Part shown: piece by piece, positions 44,390 to 59,625 of the stretch | How the letters are laid out: every line of letters begins with the position of its first letter | How positions within the stretch are numbered: position 1 is the first letter of the stretch | NCBI GenBank assembly: GCA_035771175.1 | Contig: CM069613.1 | Location: forward strand, 3,282,001-3,346,000 | DNA length: 64,000 nt | Reading direction: 5' to 3' | Source of the DNA: Paratinospora sagittata | Lineage: Eukaryota; Streptophyta; Magnoliopsida; Ranunculales; Menispermaceae | The notes under the pieces: model-generated | What the model saw: only the letters and a program-made list of their open reading frames with translations | Told to the model about the DNA's origin: nothing | Database searches by the model: none | Made by a program: the position numbers and the translations under genes

Positions 44390-46397
44390 CTAATTGGGCA
44401 GCAATCCAGATACATATGGCACTCCAGTAGCCTTAACCCAGCGATTACCAGTAATAATCTTCTGTGCAGTGAAATCTAAAGCATGTGTTGGTGTTAATTG
44501 CTTGATCCCACGCCACTTAACTCTCTTACTAGTATCAGCACCAGGTCCTTTGTTCTGATACTCACTATAAAAACAAGTCTTCAACCCAAAATCTCCCATC
44601 CATGGCAACCACCCTTCTGGCTGTATCAAATCGTCGATCTGACTCTGCATTACAATCGTCCTCGAATACTCCTTCCATGGTCGACCAAGATATGATTTAA
44701 GCTTATTTCTAACTGGATAGTACACAGGATCTGCTTTAATGGTGCACCCTTGAAGAACAATAGCTGTTGGCTCCTTCCTGTCTTTCCTGCCATGAGCTGT
44801 TACTATGTTTTGCTGGTTGTCCAATGGCTTCCTCACCACAATGGTGCAGTTTTGGAAGACCGACGCGGCGTTCCCGAAGATGAAATCGATGGTTCCCGAG
44901 ATGGTGCAGTCGCGGAAGAATTGGTTCATTGTGTGAACGTAAAGAGTATCTTGGTACCCGTCAATTTGGCAGTTGTAGAACAACGCGTTCTTCCCTTGAA
45001 CTCGCAATGCCACTGCTTGATGTTTCTCGGGCCCTGACGAGTTCTCGATTCCAATATCCCGAGCTATGAAATCACTCCCTTGAATCGCTGCATCAGTGAA
45101 CAAAAAATTAAAAATGCTCATTATATCTTAGTTGCATTGTTTCGATGTTTCTTAGATTGATCATTTTAAGGGCTTCCACGCCAACTATTAATGTTTCAAA
45201 AAGTGTTTCGGAAGGTTTTACTTCAGCTTTACTCGTGCAACTACACTATCATGATCATTAGATAAGTAGGCATATGCATATCAATGTGTGCAGTGCATGA
45301 TCAAATGACGATATATAGAGAAGTGTAATAGAATAAGTGACAAACGTACCAACGGTAAACGTCCTGAAGGTGGGGATTCCATCGACGAAGTTCTTGTTGC
45401 CGGTGATCTTAGTCTTTGTAGGGCCATCTCCAACAAACATGACATAGGACATGCTTTTATTGAGCTCAACATATTCCTTGTAAACTCCCTCTTTGATGTA
45501 TATCACAAAGGGTTTGTCGTTCTTCATAGGTATATCAGCTAATGCTTCATTAATAGTCTTGTATTTCCCACTCCCATCTTTAGCAACTATGACATTAGCC
45601 TTCTGTTTATTAGCTAAAACAGATTGCTGAAGCAGACCTCTTCTTCCAGGAGAGACCCAACCTGGTAAACCTTCTGCATCTATGCTGTACTTATTCTCTT
45701 CTGTCGAAAGAAGCCTTCGGTTAAACAACGGGATGTTCAAATCAGTGAGAACAGAGGAGATTTCGGTGACAATTGCGAGCCCGTTTCTCGTGAGCTCTCC
45801 CGAAGTTTTCAAGGCCTTTTTCATGGCTTCCCCCGCATTTCCGGTAGTGTTTTCAAACCCGTCCAAGCATGTTTCTTGATAAGTGATTGAAGCGCTTAGC
45901 CATAACTTGAGATCCGCGAGCAAATCATCAAGCTTACTTAGATCAAACTCGCCCAATTGATCGAACGAGGCTTTAAGCTCATCAATGGCTTGGCCCATCA
46001 GCTCCTTACAGCTTTTTAGAGCTAATTTTCCTCTCGGGTCCTTCTCCAATTCCTGCAACACCGTCGACTTCTTGGCGGCTTCGTTGATATGGTTCATGGC
46101 CACCTTGAATGCTACTTGAACAAGGTCTTTTGGGTCAGAAGTGTTTCCTGCAGCAGAGGAGATGCTTTCAACACAGGCTTTCTTGAAATCTGTCGGTTGG
46201 CAAATTGCTTGGATTGCTTTCATGTTGGCTTTCACATCGGGTTTGCCAGAATCATCGCCACTGGAGTTATCGGACTCGTTCATATTGTGCGTGACACTGA
46301 CCGCCACTGCGACCACCATGGCCACCAGAATCAAAGAAGAGACACCAATAATGGCCATCTTCTTCTTCTTGGAATCTCTACCTCCTCCATACCCCAT
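44390..46397 (-). CDS. pectin methylesterase with PMEI pro-region (type I), intact
   Basis: Two exons (46397-45350 and 45087-44390; GT-AG intron, phase 1) give 581 residues, the usual length for a pro-PME. The enzyme de-methylesterifies homogalacturonan in the cell wall. Residues 14-36 form a signal anchor. The PMEI-like pro-region has its four Cys at 66, 75, 130 and 177. A processing site RRLL lies at 227-230, with a second basic site (GRRGLL) at 251-256. The catalytic domain has GVYKEYVE, Gln 373 (QAVALR), Gln 395 and Asp 396 (YQDTLY), Asp 417 (DFIFGN) and Arg 485 (LGRPW). The spacing is the same as in carrot PME. The N-terminus resembles the Arabidopsis PME21/PME58 group, from memory. A TATA-like CTTATAAG lies near 46612. 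Confidence 0.95.
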
Positions 46398-47219
46398 TTT
46401 GTTCTTTTAAAGAACTATATGTATGTATGTATGTATCTAAAGCAACTCTGGTTTTGCCTGCAATTAGATTGATTTCTTTTTTTCTTCAATTCTCTACCTG
46501 CAGGCAAGAGAAGAGAGCTGTTGGGTTTGGAGAAGAAAGAGATTTTTGAAGGGGAGAGTTGGTAGAGCTTTTGAAGCTCTTATTACTCTGAATATGAGAT
46601 TTTGTTTTGAGACTTATAAGAAAGAACAAGATCTAAAACAGGTAAAGTGACAGTTAAGTTAGTTATTTTATCTAAAGAACTAAGGAGGAGAGCCCACCAG
46701 AAATAAAAAAACATAAAATGGAGTTTTGCAGTTGGGAGCTTATGATGAGGACAGCCACCAATGTATTGATTTCTTTTAGCCTGTGTAACATCTGCCTCTC
46801 TTTTCTTTTCTTTTCTATTTCAACCAATGGTTCATTTTATGTGCTATTTTGGGCCTTTTGTTTTTTCAGTTATTCTTTTAATTATGAGATGATTCAGTAA
46901 TTATTTATTTTTAGCACATTTTTCACGTGGCTATGATTATTATTGTTATAATAGTCTGCAATCCCGTGTGTATTTTTACAAAATATATGATATTATGATG
47001 ATATATTATATCTTTAAATGATAAAATTTGTTATAGTAAAACATTATCTATGGTATTTATTGCAATAAATTTGCTAATAACTTTCAACACTAATGACAGT
47101 GCTGACTATTTTATTTTAATTGTGTAGGTGTAATGCTATAATATATTGGATTTTGGGTCAATAATTAATTTTACAATAAAAGAGGCGCACTCAATACGCA
47201 AGACTCCAGCACTCTTTAA
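46398..47219. other. upstream region of the first PME gene
   Basis: This is the likely promoter and 5' UTR of the minus-strand PME gene, followed by AT-rich sequence. No other gene is recognised. Confidence 0.45.
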
Positions 47220-47486
47220 GCTTGTTTGGTGTACATGATAGAATAAGATTATTTTTATGGAATTAGATTGAATTTAATAGGATAAGATTAAACAATTAAA
47301 AAAAAATGCAAAATCCATTATAATGGAATAAAAATAATCCCTGTCTTTTGGTCATCACTATTTTATCCTATTACAATGAAATAAAAATAAAGATGAGATT
47401 ATTTTATCACATCCTGGTCGACAGCCAAACATGGGCTTGAGACTAAAAAAAGTCCTATCCAATCCAATCTCGCACACTAAACGAGC
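47220..47486. mobile_element. MITE-like element with imperfect terminal inverted repeats
   Basis: The left end GCTTGTTTGGTGTAC mirrors the right end (reverse complement GCTCGTTTAGTGTGC) over about 15 bp with a few mismatches. The inside is AT-rich and non-coding, about 267 bp. The flanks are only loosely similar (CTCTTTAA and CCCTTTGA), compatible with a degraded 8-bp hAT-type duplication. A related left arm occurs at about 53600-53660. Confidence 0.5.
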
Positions 47487-47560
47487 CCTTTGAGTCTGGA
47501 AAAAGTATCCAACTTTACCTCCATGTGAAAGAGATTATTTTGAGAAGAAAAATGTTTTAA

Positions 47561-49570
47561 GTACGCTGGGTGCCAACTGTTGGTCCAGATACACACCCAA
47601 GAGGGGAGTGAATTGGGTGTAATGACCGATTTTAACAAATTCTAATTTCTTGATTATATTGGATTGAATGCACACACAAATCTAAGGAGCATAAAGTAAA
47701 ATGCAAAAAGTAAAGCGCGCAAGCATTTATAGTGGTTCGGCCATGCCTACATCCATTACCTAATCTCCAAATTAGAATTTTTAAACTTCACTAATGAATC
47801 CTCTTTCGTGTGAGGACCAAAAGCGCTTACAAACCACTCACTTTATAGGGGTGAGAGCAACCTTTACCGAGCCTCAGCACCCCACTCACAACTCACCTAC
47901 TTTTTTTCAGGTTTAAGGCAAACATATCCTTTTATAGGCTAAGGACGAACCTTCAACTTTGTTTTGTGGGACGGATAAGGAAGAACTACGATCTTTTTAG
48001 GGGACAGATAAGGAAGAATCGAGATCCTTTTGCAAGGTAGAGGGTAAACCTGCTTTTGATTCCAACCTTGGAATTACAAGTGATATTGAATCACTTTATT
48101 TGGTTTATTTCTAGTTGAAATAAACCAAAGAGATTGAGTACAATGATTTTAATGTTTGTTCTAAGTGAATAAAACAATTACAAGTGAAGCACAAAAAACA
48201 AGTACTCAAATACAAGATATGGAATTTAAGCTCAATGTGAAGAGAGACCTTACAAGCATAGATTTTACTTTCTTTGCATTAAGTTTGCTTAAGAGAATGA
48301 TTTGGTGATGCTTTAAAAGTTTTCCGAAATGACAGCTTTGAACCCCCTTTTGAAATCACTTCATTTTGGCTCAAGGTTTTTGAAAATGTGAGAAAGGGTT
48401 TGATTTTGAAAATCACTCATTAGACTCGGATAGTTCTCTCTTGTGTTAAAAATGGCCTAAGTGCATGTATAAATAGTTTAAGAACGAGCACTAGCCGTTA
48501 CACAAAAAATACTAGTCGTTGGAGGCTTAAAAATCCAAAAAATGACTGTAGGAATCGCGCCCAGGCAGCCTACAACGTGCTGTAGCAAGTCCAAAAACTT
48601 GGATCTTGAATAACTCAAGCTATGGCATCTTATAGCGCGCTATCACTCTAACATATTTGTGTATTTTTGTTTTCTTTGGTTTCTCGGCCTATCCTACACC
48701 AAATATAGGCATATAATAGCTTAAATTTAATGGAAAGATCGTTCCGGATCCATTGGAACCATTTACAAATCTATCGGAAAAAGCTAACAAACACTTTTAG
48801 TGGATTTAAGTTTATTTGGGCATAATTTGAATGTAAAAACTTGGGTTGCCATAATTTTTCAAAATTCTAAATTTATGGACTAATTTGAGCATCAAAATAG
48901 GATGGAAATACATTTTGAAAACATTGGAAAGAAAGAGAACAAGTCCGAGTTCAAAAACAAATTAAACTTGAAAACTTAAATCGATTAGTTTTGGGAAAAC
49001 TTGTAAAAATGTGATTTTGACCAAAAATTGATGCAAGTATAATTCAAACAAGTTTGAAATGTTTTAAAAACATTAACCAAACATGTTTGAACATTTAAAG
49101 ATCATTTTTAATGAATATCTAATGCATGTATGAATTTTAAAAAAAATGATTGAGCAAACTAGAGCAAGTAGGCTACATCTTAATTCTAGACATAAATAAG
49201 ACTCTCAACCTTATAAGTCTTTTCTCCTTCAAGTTGTCCAAGTTTTTAATGTAGTTGATCATTTGCTTGAGAGACTTGAAGTACTTTGATCTTGTATTGA
49301 CTTTTTGCTTTAGGTGTTGAAATATACTAGATAAAAACATTAGTACCATTGGTTATATTGTTTGTTAGCATCAAAACAATTAGGAGAAAACTAAGTAGAA
49401 AACTACTTGGGTCAACACTAACGTTATTTTTCGGCACTGACATCCAACTTTCTTAGATGTTTTGGGGATGCATGTGTATTTGGAGATGCTGCATAATACA
49501 CACGCATCCCCAAAATATTTAACGGAGGTTGGGTGCTAGCATCGAAAAATAGTGTTGACACCCAACGTAC
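47561..49570. mobile_element. long-TIR MITE split by an LTR insertion
   Basis: The left end GTACGCTGGGTGCCAAC (47561-47577) pairs with the right end (reverse complement GTACGTTGGGTGTCAAC, 49570-49554). When the inserted LTR (47578-49417) is ignored, the inverted match continues through TATTTTTCG and GTTTTGGGGATGC towards the centre. This gives a hairpin-like element of about 165 bp. The target duplication of the MITE itself is not clear. Confidence 0.7.
47578..49417. mobile_element. solo LTR-like insertion, 1,840 bp
   Basis: The insertion starts TGTTGGTCCAGATACAC and ends CTACTTGGGTCAACA, so its ends form TGTTG...CAACA. It is flanked by CCAAC (47573-47577) and CTAAC (49418-49422), a target duplication with one mutation. 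It contains no gag or pol, so it is either a solo LTR or a non-autonomous element; I cannot place the family. Small ORFs inside look like chance. Confidence 0.7.
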
Positions 49571-49925
49571 ATATAACATTACTCTTTTTAGAATTTAACC
49601 TATGACCCCAAAGTTACAACAAAGCATTCTCAACCGTTATGTCCAAGCCTACCCATGAAATTGTCCATATCTTACTAATTATATAGAAATGCAGGTTAAG
49701 TGACTATATATATGGAGATAAAAGTTCACATAATAAACTTAATCCTGAACAAAGATTATAGGTCTTGAACCAAATTAAACTAAAAAGCCAACAAATAATA
49801 CAAAAATTATAGAGCTATCCTCTGGCTATGTCTTTTACAAGATGAGAATGCTTTGTTAATTAAAAAATAAAAATAAAAATCAATGAGTACTAGCTACTTT
49901 CTTTTTATTTTTGGAAAGATAGTAG
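49571..49925. other. 3' flank of the second PME gene
   Basis: This is AT-rich, non-coding sequence and probably includes the 3' UTR of the minus-strand PME gene ending at 49926. Confidence 0.45.
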
Positions 49926-51985
49926 CTACTTAATTCCTAGCAAACCACCCAAGTAATACACTCCTGTTACAGGCAACCAGTCATCTCCCAAAATCAAATT
50001 AGAGACAGTGAAGTTAGCTGCATCAGTAGCATTAACAATCACATGGTAACCAGACCAACCAACCCTATTACTAGTGTTTGATCCTTTTCCAGTATTGTTA
50101 TATTCACCGTAATACAATGTATTTAGAGCAAAATCCCGACCACAGACTCCAACCCGATGGATCGATGAAGCCGTCTATAAACGATTGCATGTAAACAGTC
50201 CTCGAGTATTCCTTCCAAGGGCGCCCGAGATACGTCTTTGTCTTCATCATCGTTCCATTGCTCAAAGCGGCCATTAAGTCTGGAGCTGCCAAAATGCTAC
50301 AATTATGAATGGAAGTTCCAGTGTTTTGGTTAGGATCAGTTCTTCCTTGTGCTGTGATGGCATTGAATTGGTTAGGCATTGGCAACCTTGCATGGACGTT
50401 ACACTTTTGAAAAACTACTGCAGCATTGCCAAATATGAAATCTACTGTGCCATAGATATCGCATTCTCTGTAGAATTGTCTGAGAGAGTGAGCGTAAAGA
50501 GTGTCTTGATATCCTTCAAAACTACAGCGGTAGAAAGTGGATAAATCGGCTCCGTTTCTTACTGCTACTGCTTGATGTTTTATTGCCCCAGCTGTGTTTT
50601 GGAAGGTGATATCTATTGCCACAAACCCTTCTCCTACTACAGCTGCAAATGATCACATGTAATGTAGTTTTATTATATTGCTGCAAATTAGAGAATATTA
50701 CTACATTAAGTATATATTAAGAATCTCTTCATTTCAAAACAGGGCATAAATAAGCTTGTTTGAGTGTTTTAAAATGTCAAAATTAATTTTGAAACAATTA
50801 TATACCAAGTAATTAAACTAATTTTAAGAGATAAAAATCATTAGACTATAGCTATAACTAACACTGACAAAAATCATGACACAAATCAAAGCAAATCTTC
50901 GAATCATAAACATTTGCCTCAAATCATATGTGTCAGCAAGATTGCTTACCAAAGGTTGCGGAATTGAACGTTGTCCAGCCATCGACGAAGCTTCGGTTGC
51001 CAGTAATCACTGTTTGATTAATGCCATCACCAATCATCATCAAGTTCTTCTTGTTCTTCCCAATTGATACATACTCTTCATAAACACCACCAACTATGTA
51101 AATTAGGAAGAAACCATCACTACTCTTAGTGTTGTTAGGAACAGCAGCAACAGCATCATTAATGGTAGCAAAATTCTCACTTCCATCAGGATTCACCACC
51201 ACAATATCACTCACCAACACAGTACTATTTTGCTCATCATCAACAAGAAGCCTTCTTGATCTACTTACCCTCTCAAAGATTTTTCTATTTCTTTGTGACA
51301 TTCTAAGAGGCAATACTAATCTTCCATGTAATTCAACAACTTCCATGTTTGAGAACAGAAGCTTCCTTTCTGATCTCTTCTTGAAGCACTTGCACTTCCT
51401 CTTCTTCTTCTTCTGAACCCAACCTTGAGTAAACAATGCAAGAGAAACACTATATAGTTTGGTGCCATTAGAGAGAGGATAGTAAATCTCATTTCTTAAG
51501 CTCCAAGCTGATGCAGTTACTTGGATTCCATCTAAACAAGTTTGGTGATTAGTAACAATGGCACTAAGCAGTGTTTGAAGATCCTCAGTTTCAAAACTAA
51601 GAAGGGGCTTTGAAGAATTAAGAGTTTTGAAGGTACTTGATAAGAAATCTATGTTTAATGCCGATAAGAGCCTGCAATCTTCGAGAGCACGAATTGCGGT
51701 TTTAGTAAGCTTGGATCTGTGTTTGAGGTACTTGTCGATTAAACCAAGAAACTTTCTTGCAGATGATAAAGATCGACGGATTGAAAAATGGGCGGAATCG
51801 CGAAGATTGCCTGGCTTGTCATGTGGAAGTATGGATTTGCAGAACTTGGGATAAAGGGTGGAGTTGCAAAATGCATCTGGTGCAATAAGAGGTGGCTTTG
51901 TTGAGGTGACATTAATGGCAAGACAACTTGAGAAGAAGAACAAGAAGAACAAGTTGAAGAAGAATAAGAGGAAGTTAGAAGCCAT
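49926..51985 (-). pseudogene. second pectin methylesterase, 2-base frameshift near the 3' end
   Basis: Exon 1 is 51985-50950 and exon 2 starts at 50642 (GT-AG, phase 1). A signal peptide covers residues 1 to about 23. PMEI-type Cys are at 40, 49, 104 and 150, and a basic Lys/Arg-rich linker leads to the processing site RRLL at 244-247. The active-site residues are all present: Gln 369, Gln 391, Asp 392, Asp 413 and Arg 486 (LGRPW). Near 50135-50137 two bases are missing after WSG (about residue 515). The frame then ends at 50104 after nine unrelated residues, giving 524 residues. The expected remainder ([11 protein letters not shown] to the stop) is intact in another frame, 50117-49926. The gene may be a recent pseudogene, an altered allele or a base-calling error. 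It lies on the same strand as the other PME but is not a close copy of it. Confidence 0.88.
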
Positions 51986-52020
51986 TCTACTATGTTGTAG
52001 AATTGATACTGGTGTGATTT

Positions 52021-52029
52021 TTATATATA
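52021..52029 (-). promoter_or_regulatory. TATA box of the second PME gene
   Basis: The minus strand reads CTATATATAAAAATC. It lies only about 36-44 bp upstream of the ATG at 51985, so the 5' UTR would be unusually short (about 10 nt) if this is the true promoter. Confidence 0.45.
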
Positions 52030-55000
52030 GATGATTTGAAAGTCACTTGATCAAGTTAACATTAAAGAAAATTATCAATATGATCTATTTTCACTTAATA
52101 ATATAGATGGCTTGTCCTTTTACTAAAAGCTACTAGTGATTTCTTTTAGGGAATGCTATTCAACTACACACAAGAAAGAAAAAAAATGCAATTACACTAC
52201 CATGATCGTTGGATCATGTACTACATCAAATATGCTCCTCTTTACATACGTGTCTCAGTCAAACCATAGGCTCTAATACTACTTGTTAGGTGAACCTGAA
52301 TCTCAACTAGTACCAATATAACTTGTTATGCGAACTTAAATTTCAACTAGGACAAATATTGTCCTCAACGAATATAACTATCTCTTAACCAAGGCAAAAT
52401 ATTTTACTCTAAGAAGCCTCGGTACCAACCAAGTAAGATTTCAACTTATATTTCATATAATGAACTTATAGCTGGCGAGGAGTATTATATTAGTTACATA
52501 CGCCAAACACAAAGGAGACCTATCAAATGAACACGTTCCACTTTTTTTTGTAGTTAATTTAAACTACATTTTCCTTTCTAACATGGTTCAATAGCTCTTT
52601 TTATTTTATTTTATAAAAGATCAAACAAGATAGATATTGACTTGAAGAAGTCAACTTCTTTGAAATCTGAAAAACGCGTAGATCTCAACCATTACTGAAA
52701 TATGATTTCTAATTTGTTGGCCTTTTGATCATTAAAGAAGTCCATTCCCTGCCACTACCTGTTTCCTTTTACTTTCAACCTCCCAACTCATTAACTACAG
52801 TTTGGTTTAATTAATGCCCAATATGGCTAGTGGATGGCCTGGTGGGCTTGTAAAATTTTACCCACTCATCCATTAATATATTTGTTTGACCTCTTTATGA
52901 AGTATTTTCATTGGTTTTATATATATATATATATATTTAAAAATATATTTTTTAATATTGTATTACCTGACATTGTATAATGTAACCACTTTAATTTAAT
53001 TTTTTTTTATGTTGTATGTAAATAAAGTTACATTAACATAAATTTGAGATTTGCATTAGAAAATAGAATTGTCCTGACATTACTTTATATATATATATAG
53101 GTTTATTACTTGCCAAAGCTAATGAGATATTATAATATGTATGTATACATGTAGGACTTCATATCATGTGTTGATCACATGGGATGCCTTTATAAGCTTG
53201 GCTTTGGGAGCAAGAACTATATATGGTGGATGGTGTGATACTCCCATGAACTTGAGCTCAAGTCAAGAAGCAAAAGTATTGAGTTCAAATCCCAAAAAAA
53301 TCATTAAAAAATGTTCAAAAAAATTGTTATGAAAACAATCTACTTAATGAAGTTGGCTGTATGAGTTTTGTATGTTTGGAACTGAATCAATTGTGTTGTC
53401 TCCTTATGATCAAGAGTCACCACTGGACTGGTTTTGGAATACAAATTAAGATGGGCTTGTATTGGTGAAAGATACCCAATATCCCCAAGTTGCTGAAGGC
53501 CCAATTTGAGATGGGCTAAACTACAAATAATAACTACAAATTTATAATACTACTAAAAGAACATTAAAAAACTTTATATTTTTCATCAAAATATAAAATT
53601 TAGGGTCCTTTTCGTTTAGTGTGAAGGATAAGATATAATTATTTTATAGGATTGAATTGAATTAAATAGAATATGATAAGATTGAATTAATTATAAAAAA
53701 AGTTAAATTTTAGGTGGCCATAATAAGTACAAGTGGCACAACCCAATAGTGACACGTCGAAGCATTACCAAAAGGCACATCTCCGCTAATCATGGAAAGT
53801 GGTAATCTCGAGATGCAATTATGCCCAATCGAAGAGTGGAAAAATTGAAAGAAGAGTCTCTCTTTTTTTCTCTGTTTCTCACTATAATTTCTGCAGGTTC
53901 TCTGATGTGGGATGTGGGAGGTGTTTGCAACTTTGCATGTTAGTGAGAGCAGAGAGCAGAGGGCAGAGGCAGCCACGCCAAGCCACCAGCATACGGTCAA
54001 ATCTGAACCTTTGCCTTGCTGTTTATCTCAGATTAAAAAATTGGCCCATTTTTCCTTTGCCCTTTTCATTTTATTTTTTCTTTCTTTCTTTTGAGTCTCA
54101 TTTATTTCTTACATTATTTTACAATTATAATTTATATTATTTATAAAATTAAAAATTTATTATTGACGGTATACTATTTTTATCATAATTTTAATAATAT
54201 ATTTTTTTAATCTATTAAAAATTTTAATTTTTAATTTATATTATAAACAGTTAAAAAATATTTTTAAAATAATTAAATCTAACTAATTTATTTTTTTAAT
54301 TTCTATTTTTTTGGTTTATGTTTGTTTCAACTACACATCAAACCTAAGTGACTTAATCATTTACGTTCCTTTGATATTGTAGTAGTGTTAATCAGTGTAT
54401 ATAGTATTGCATTGTACTGTTCTTGTGAACAGCTTTTTTTTTGTATTTTTTTAAAATAATAATAATAATAATATTAATATCTCGTTATTCTTTTTCAAAG
54501 AAGACACAGACTCTGGGCAATCTCTGAAAAAGCTCTTGATCCTCTCACCCTATTGGGTCTACTGTTCTGCACCAGTCTTCTTCTCTCTCCCAGAAGAAAA
54601 ATAATTACAGTAACAGTTCCCAATACGACCCAGCTGTTGGGATTCTTCCACGTGTCCAAGTCCCCCCCTGAAAAAGTCGAAAAAGTGCGTTTTGGTACAA
54701 CCAAGAATGATTTTCTTATAATAATCATCAATATCAATAACAATAATGAGTGAACAATATTAATACAATAATACCTCAACCTGAATATAATTAGCTAGTT
54801 AACATTTAGGTATGACAACATGTGGTATTAGATATATAACATGTATTTATACATGGATCCCCCATGTGATATCAACAGCTTGTGGGAGCTTAAGGTTAGG
54901 TTTGGTCTTTGATTTTGAAAACAGAAATAAATTTTATTATTTTTTTAAGAAAATAAGTTATTTTTTTTAGTGAAATATTTATCAAAAACTATTTTAATTT

Positions 55001-55464
55001 CGACCAATAAAGTGTATTTTTTTGTTTGTATTTTTTGAGTTTTTAAATATAAAAAATTATATCTGAATTACAAATCAAATGAGACTAAGATTTCATTGAT
55101 GATAAAGATTATTGAAGTAGCCTGGTATACAAAGCTCTTATTTATGTAGAATCTCACTTGAGTCTATTATACACAACTTTACCAATCGTTGTAAAAGGCT
55201 ATTTACATGACTCGAACCTTTAACCGTTTAATTACACGACAACAATTCTTACAGTTGTGTAAGGCTCCTCTTCAACTTTGATCATTTAAGCATTAATAAA
55301 AAACGGAGGAAACAATTTTTTTTTTCTTTTTTTCAAATGCTAAAAATTATTTATCTTAAGCAAATGTAGTAGGTGCAAATTATTTATCTTAATACCCAAT
55401 TGAACTAGCACATGATTGCCAACAAATAATTTTTTAGCAAGTATATAACTACTTAGAGAAATCT
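52030..55464. other. AT-rich intergenic sequence with element remnants
   Basis: No gene is recognised. A MITE-like arm related to 47220-47486 lies at about 53600-53660. A G-box (CACGTG) within CCACGTGTCC lies near 54649. (TA)n and poly-T tracts are common. Small ORFs at 53799-54146 and 54495-54779 have no recognisable domain. Confidence 0.4.
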
Positions 55465-55472
55465 AAAGCCCT

Positions 55473-55705
55473 CGCATCAAAGAGGCGGTGACTAAATAGT
55501 TAGGCAGAAGGACAAGTAATCGATAGGTTACGATTTCGAGTTTCATTTATTTGTGTCTCTTCTAAGGTATAACCCTGAACGAAAATTTTTCAGGGTTTCA
55601 GGTTTACTGGCTAGGGGCTTGGGGCTTGCACCCCCTAAAATTTGTTAGGTGCGTGCAAGTTTACCCGCATACCCATCTTTCAAAAAAAAAAAAACAAAAA
55701 AAACC
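55473..55705 (+). mobile_element. SINE with 8-bp target duplication
   Basis: A 233-bp insertion has a tRNA-like head (box-B-like TTACGATTTCGAG near 55530) and a GC-richer tail (GCAAGTTTACCCGCATACCC). It ends in an A-rich run from 55682. AAAGCCCT flanks it on both sides (55465-55472 and 55706-55713). The tail resembles the minus-strand segment at 15163-15240. Confidence 0.65.
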
Positions 55706-55713
55706 AAAGCCCT

Positions 55714-57177
55714 TACCCATCATCATCTATATATTCAACTTTGATGCATGAAATGAGCCAACGAGCATACGTGAAGAGTTGCATTAGTAGGAAGAGGCTG
55801 CCAAAGAACAATACATATGCTTGTAGTTTTCCCTTTCTTTCACATCAAACTCCCAACTCCATCACTCCATGATTTGTTCTTACCTGAAGTGTTCCTGAAC
55901 GACACTAAATGTTTTATGGGTTTCAGATGGTACTTTGTGGAATAGGGTTTGAACAAGACTTCACATGATCTATTTCATATTTGAACCTTATATATATGTA
56001 TAGGTCTCGTTTGGTAGTTTGTGAAATAGGGTTTGTGCAAGATTTGAATTTGTCTAATTTACAAAAAAAAAAAAAAATTATTGAAAAATATGTTATGTGA
56101 TGTATTAAAATTAAAAACTGATGTGACTATAAATTGTAATAATTGGTGTAATATTTTTAATTCATATAACATTGTTTTATTTTTAATATCCATGCTATCA
56201 AGTGGAGGCAAAATCCTTGCCCGTTACTTACATTCATGAGATGAAGGATATTTTTACTTGATTAATTTGGACTTCCCTTACATGTGATTATTAGTAGTTA
56301 AGAGAGAACTAATTTTCTAACTATAGACAAATACAACTATGTAGAAGGGTCATTATAGTGTTGTGTCTCTAAGATACGTACATAAAGCACATCTTAATGT
56401 TTAATCTCACGGTAAGAATGCATAGTTGTACTATTAGTAGTTATATTTTTTTTTTTTTGACGACCAAGGTGGTGTAACCTTAGGTCAGCTTAAACGCACC
56501 ACATAGACTAGTTTACATTGGGTAAATCCGCCCACCCAGTGAATTTTAATAAAAAAGCACTTTCTTTTTGGAAAAAGTAAATTGAATGTGTGATTTTCCA
56601 TGTGGGCTAGAGATTTGTATATGTGCCCATTTTTTGGTATGGTGTCCATGCAATTTCTCTCAAATGTAATCTAATAATTAATGAAAAGACTCTAAAATTC
56701 TAAGCTTTTGAAGAAAACTTGCGGTTTGTGTAATAGCCAACAACCTATATGGAAAAGCTGGAGAACCCAGAGGATCACAACCACAACTTAGGGATTTGTT
56801 GAGTGCCCTTAAGAGATCCTGATGCCATTAATCAAAACTGGCCATTTTTCAAATGACAAAACTAAACCTCATTCATGATTTCTAATAAAAAAAAGTAAGA
56901 ACTAAGACATCTTATGTACTTGAAAAAAAAAGAAAGACCCAATCATGTGAATAAAAATGATTCAAAGATAATTTATAACACTTCAGATCTTTATACCCAT
57001 TTTCTGTCACAAACTCACATGGCCCATAACATGTAGGAATCCAAATAAGACCCCCTTTACAGGTTATCTTGGGTACAATAAATGAATAGAATGTAAGCCG
57101 AACAGGTTAGCAAAACTAAAGACATATTAGAGAGAATACTGTAAAGCCCAAGACCCAGTTTTTGCTCATAAATAGAG
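55714..57177. other. upstream region of the GH9 gene
   Basis: The sequence is AT-rich and without a recognised gene. A minus-strand SINE-like 3' end with a poly(A) tail (poly-T at 56447-56459) lies at about 56447-56545. Confidence 0.4.
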
Positions 57178-57186
57178 AGTGTAAAG
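57178..57186 (+). promoter_or_regulatory. probable TATA box of the GH9 gene
   Basis: CATAAATAG lies about 95-103 bp upstream of the ATG at 57281, leaving a 5' UTR of about 70 nt. The motif is weak and the call rests on position. Confidence 0.4.
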
Positions 57187-57277
57187 AGCTGCTTCTCTGT
57201 CACTGGGTAGCTTTGCAGCCAGTTCAGTTCAGTTGGTTTGTTAGTTAAGGCAGTTGGGCTGGCCATTTTAGTTTTAA

Positions 57278-59625
<2,348 letters not shown>

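Noticed and set aside
52250..52350. PBS-like GCTCTAATACTA followed by TTGTTAGGTGAACC, possible old LTR edge on the minus strand
   Set aside because: Two mismatches to the initiator-tRNA PBS and no partner LTR or coding remnant nearby.
53710..54146. Overlapping ORFs of about 100 codons on both strands
   Set aside because: No domain, no splice support and low-complexity ends; more like a promoter or decayed sequence.
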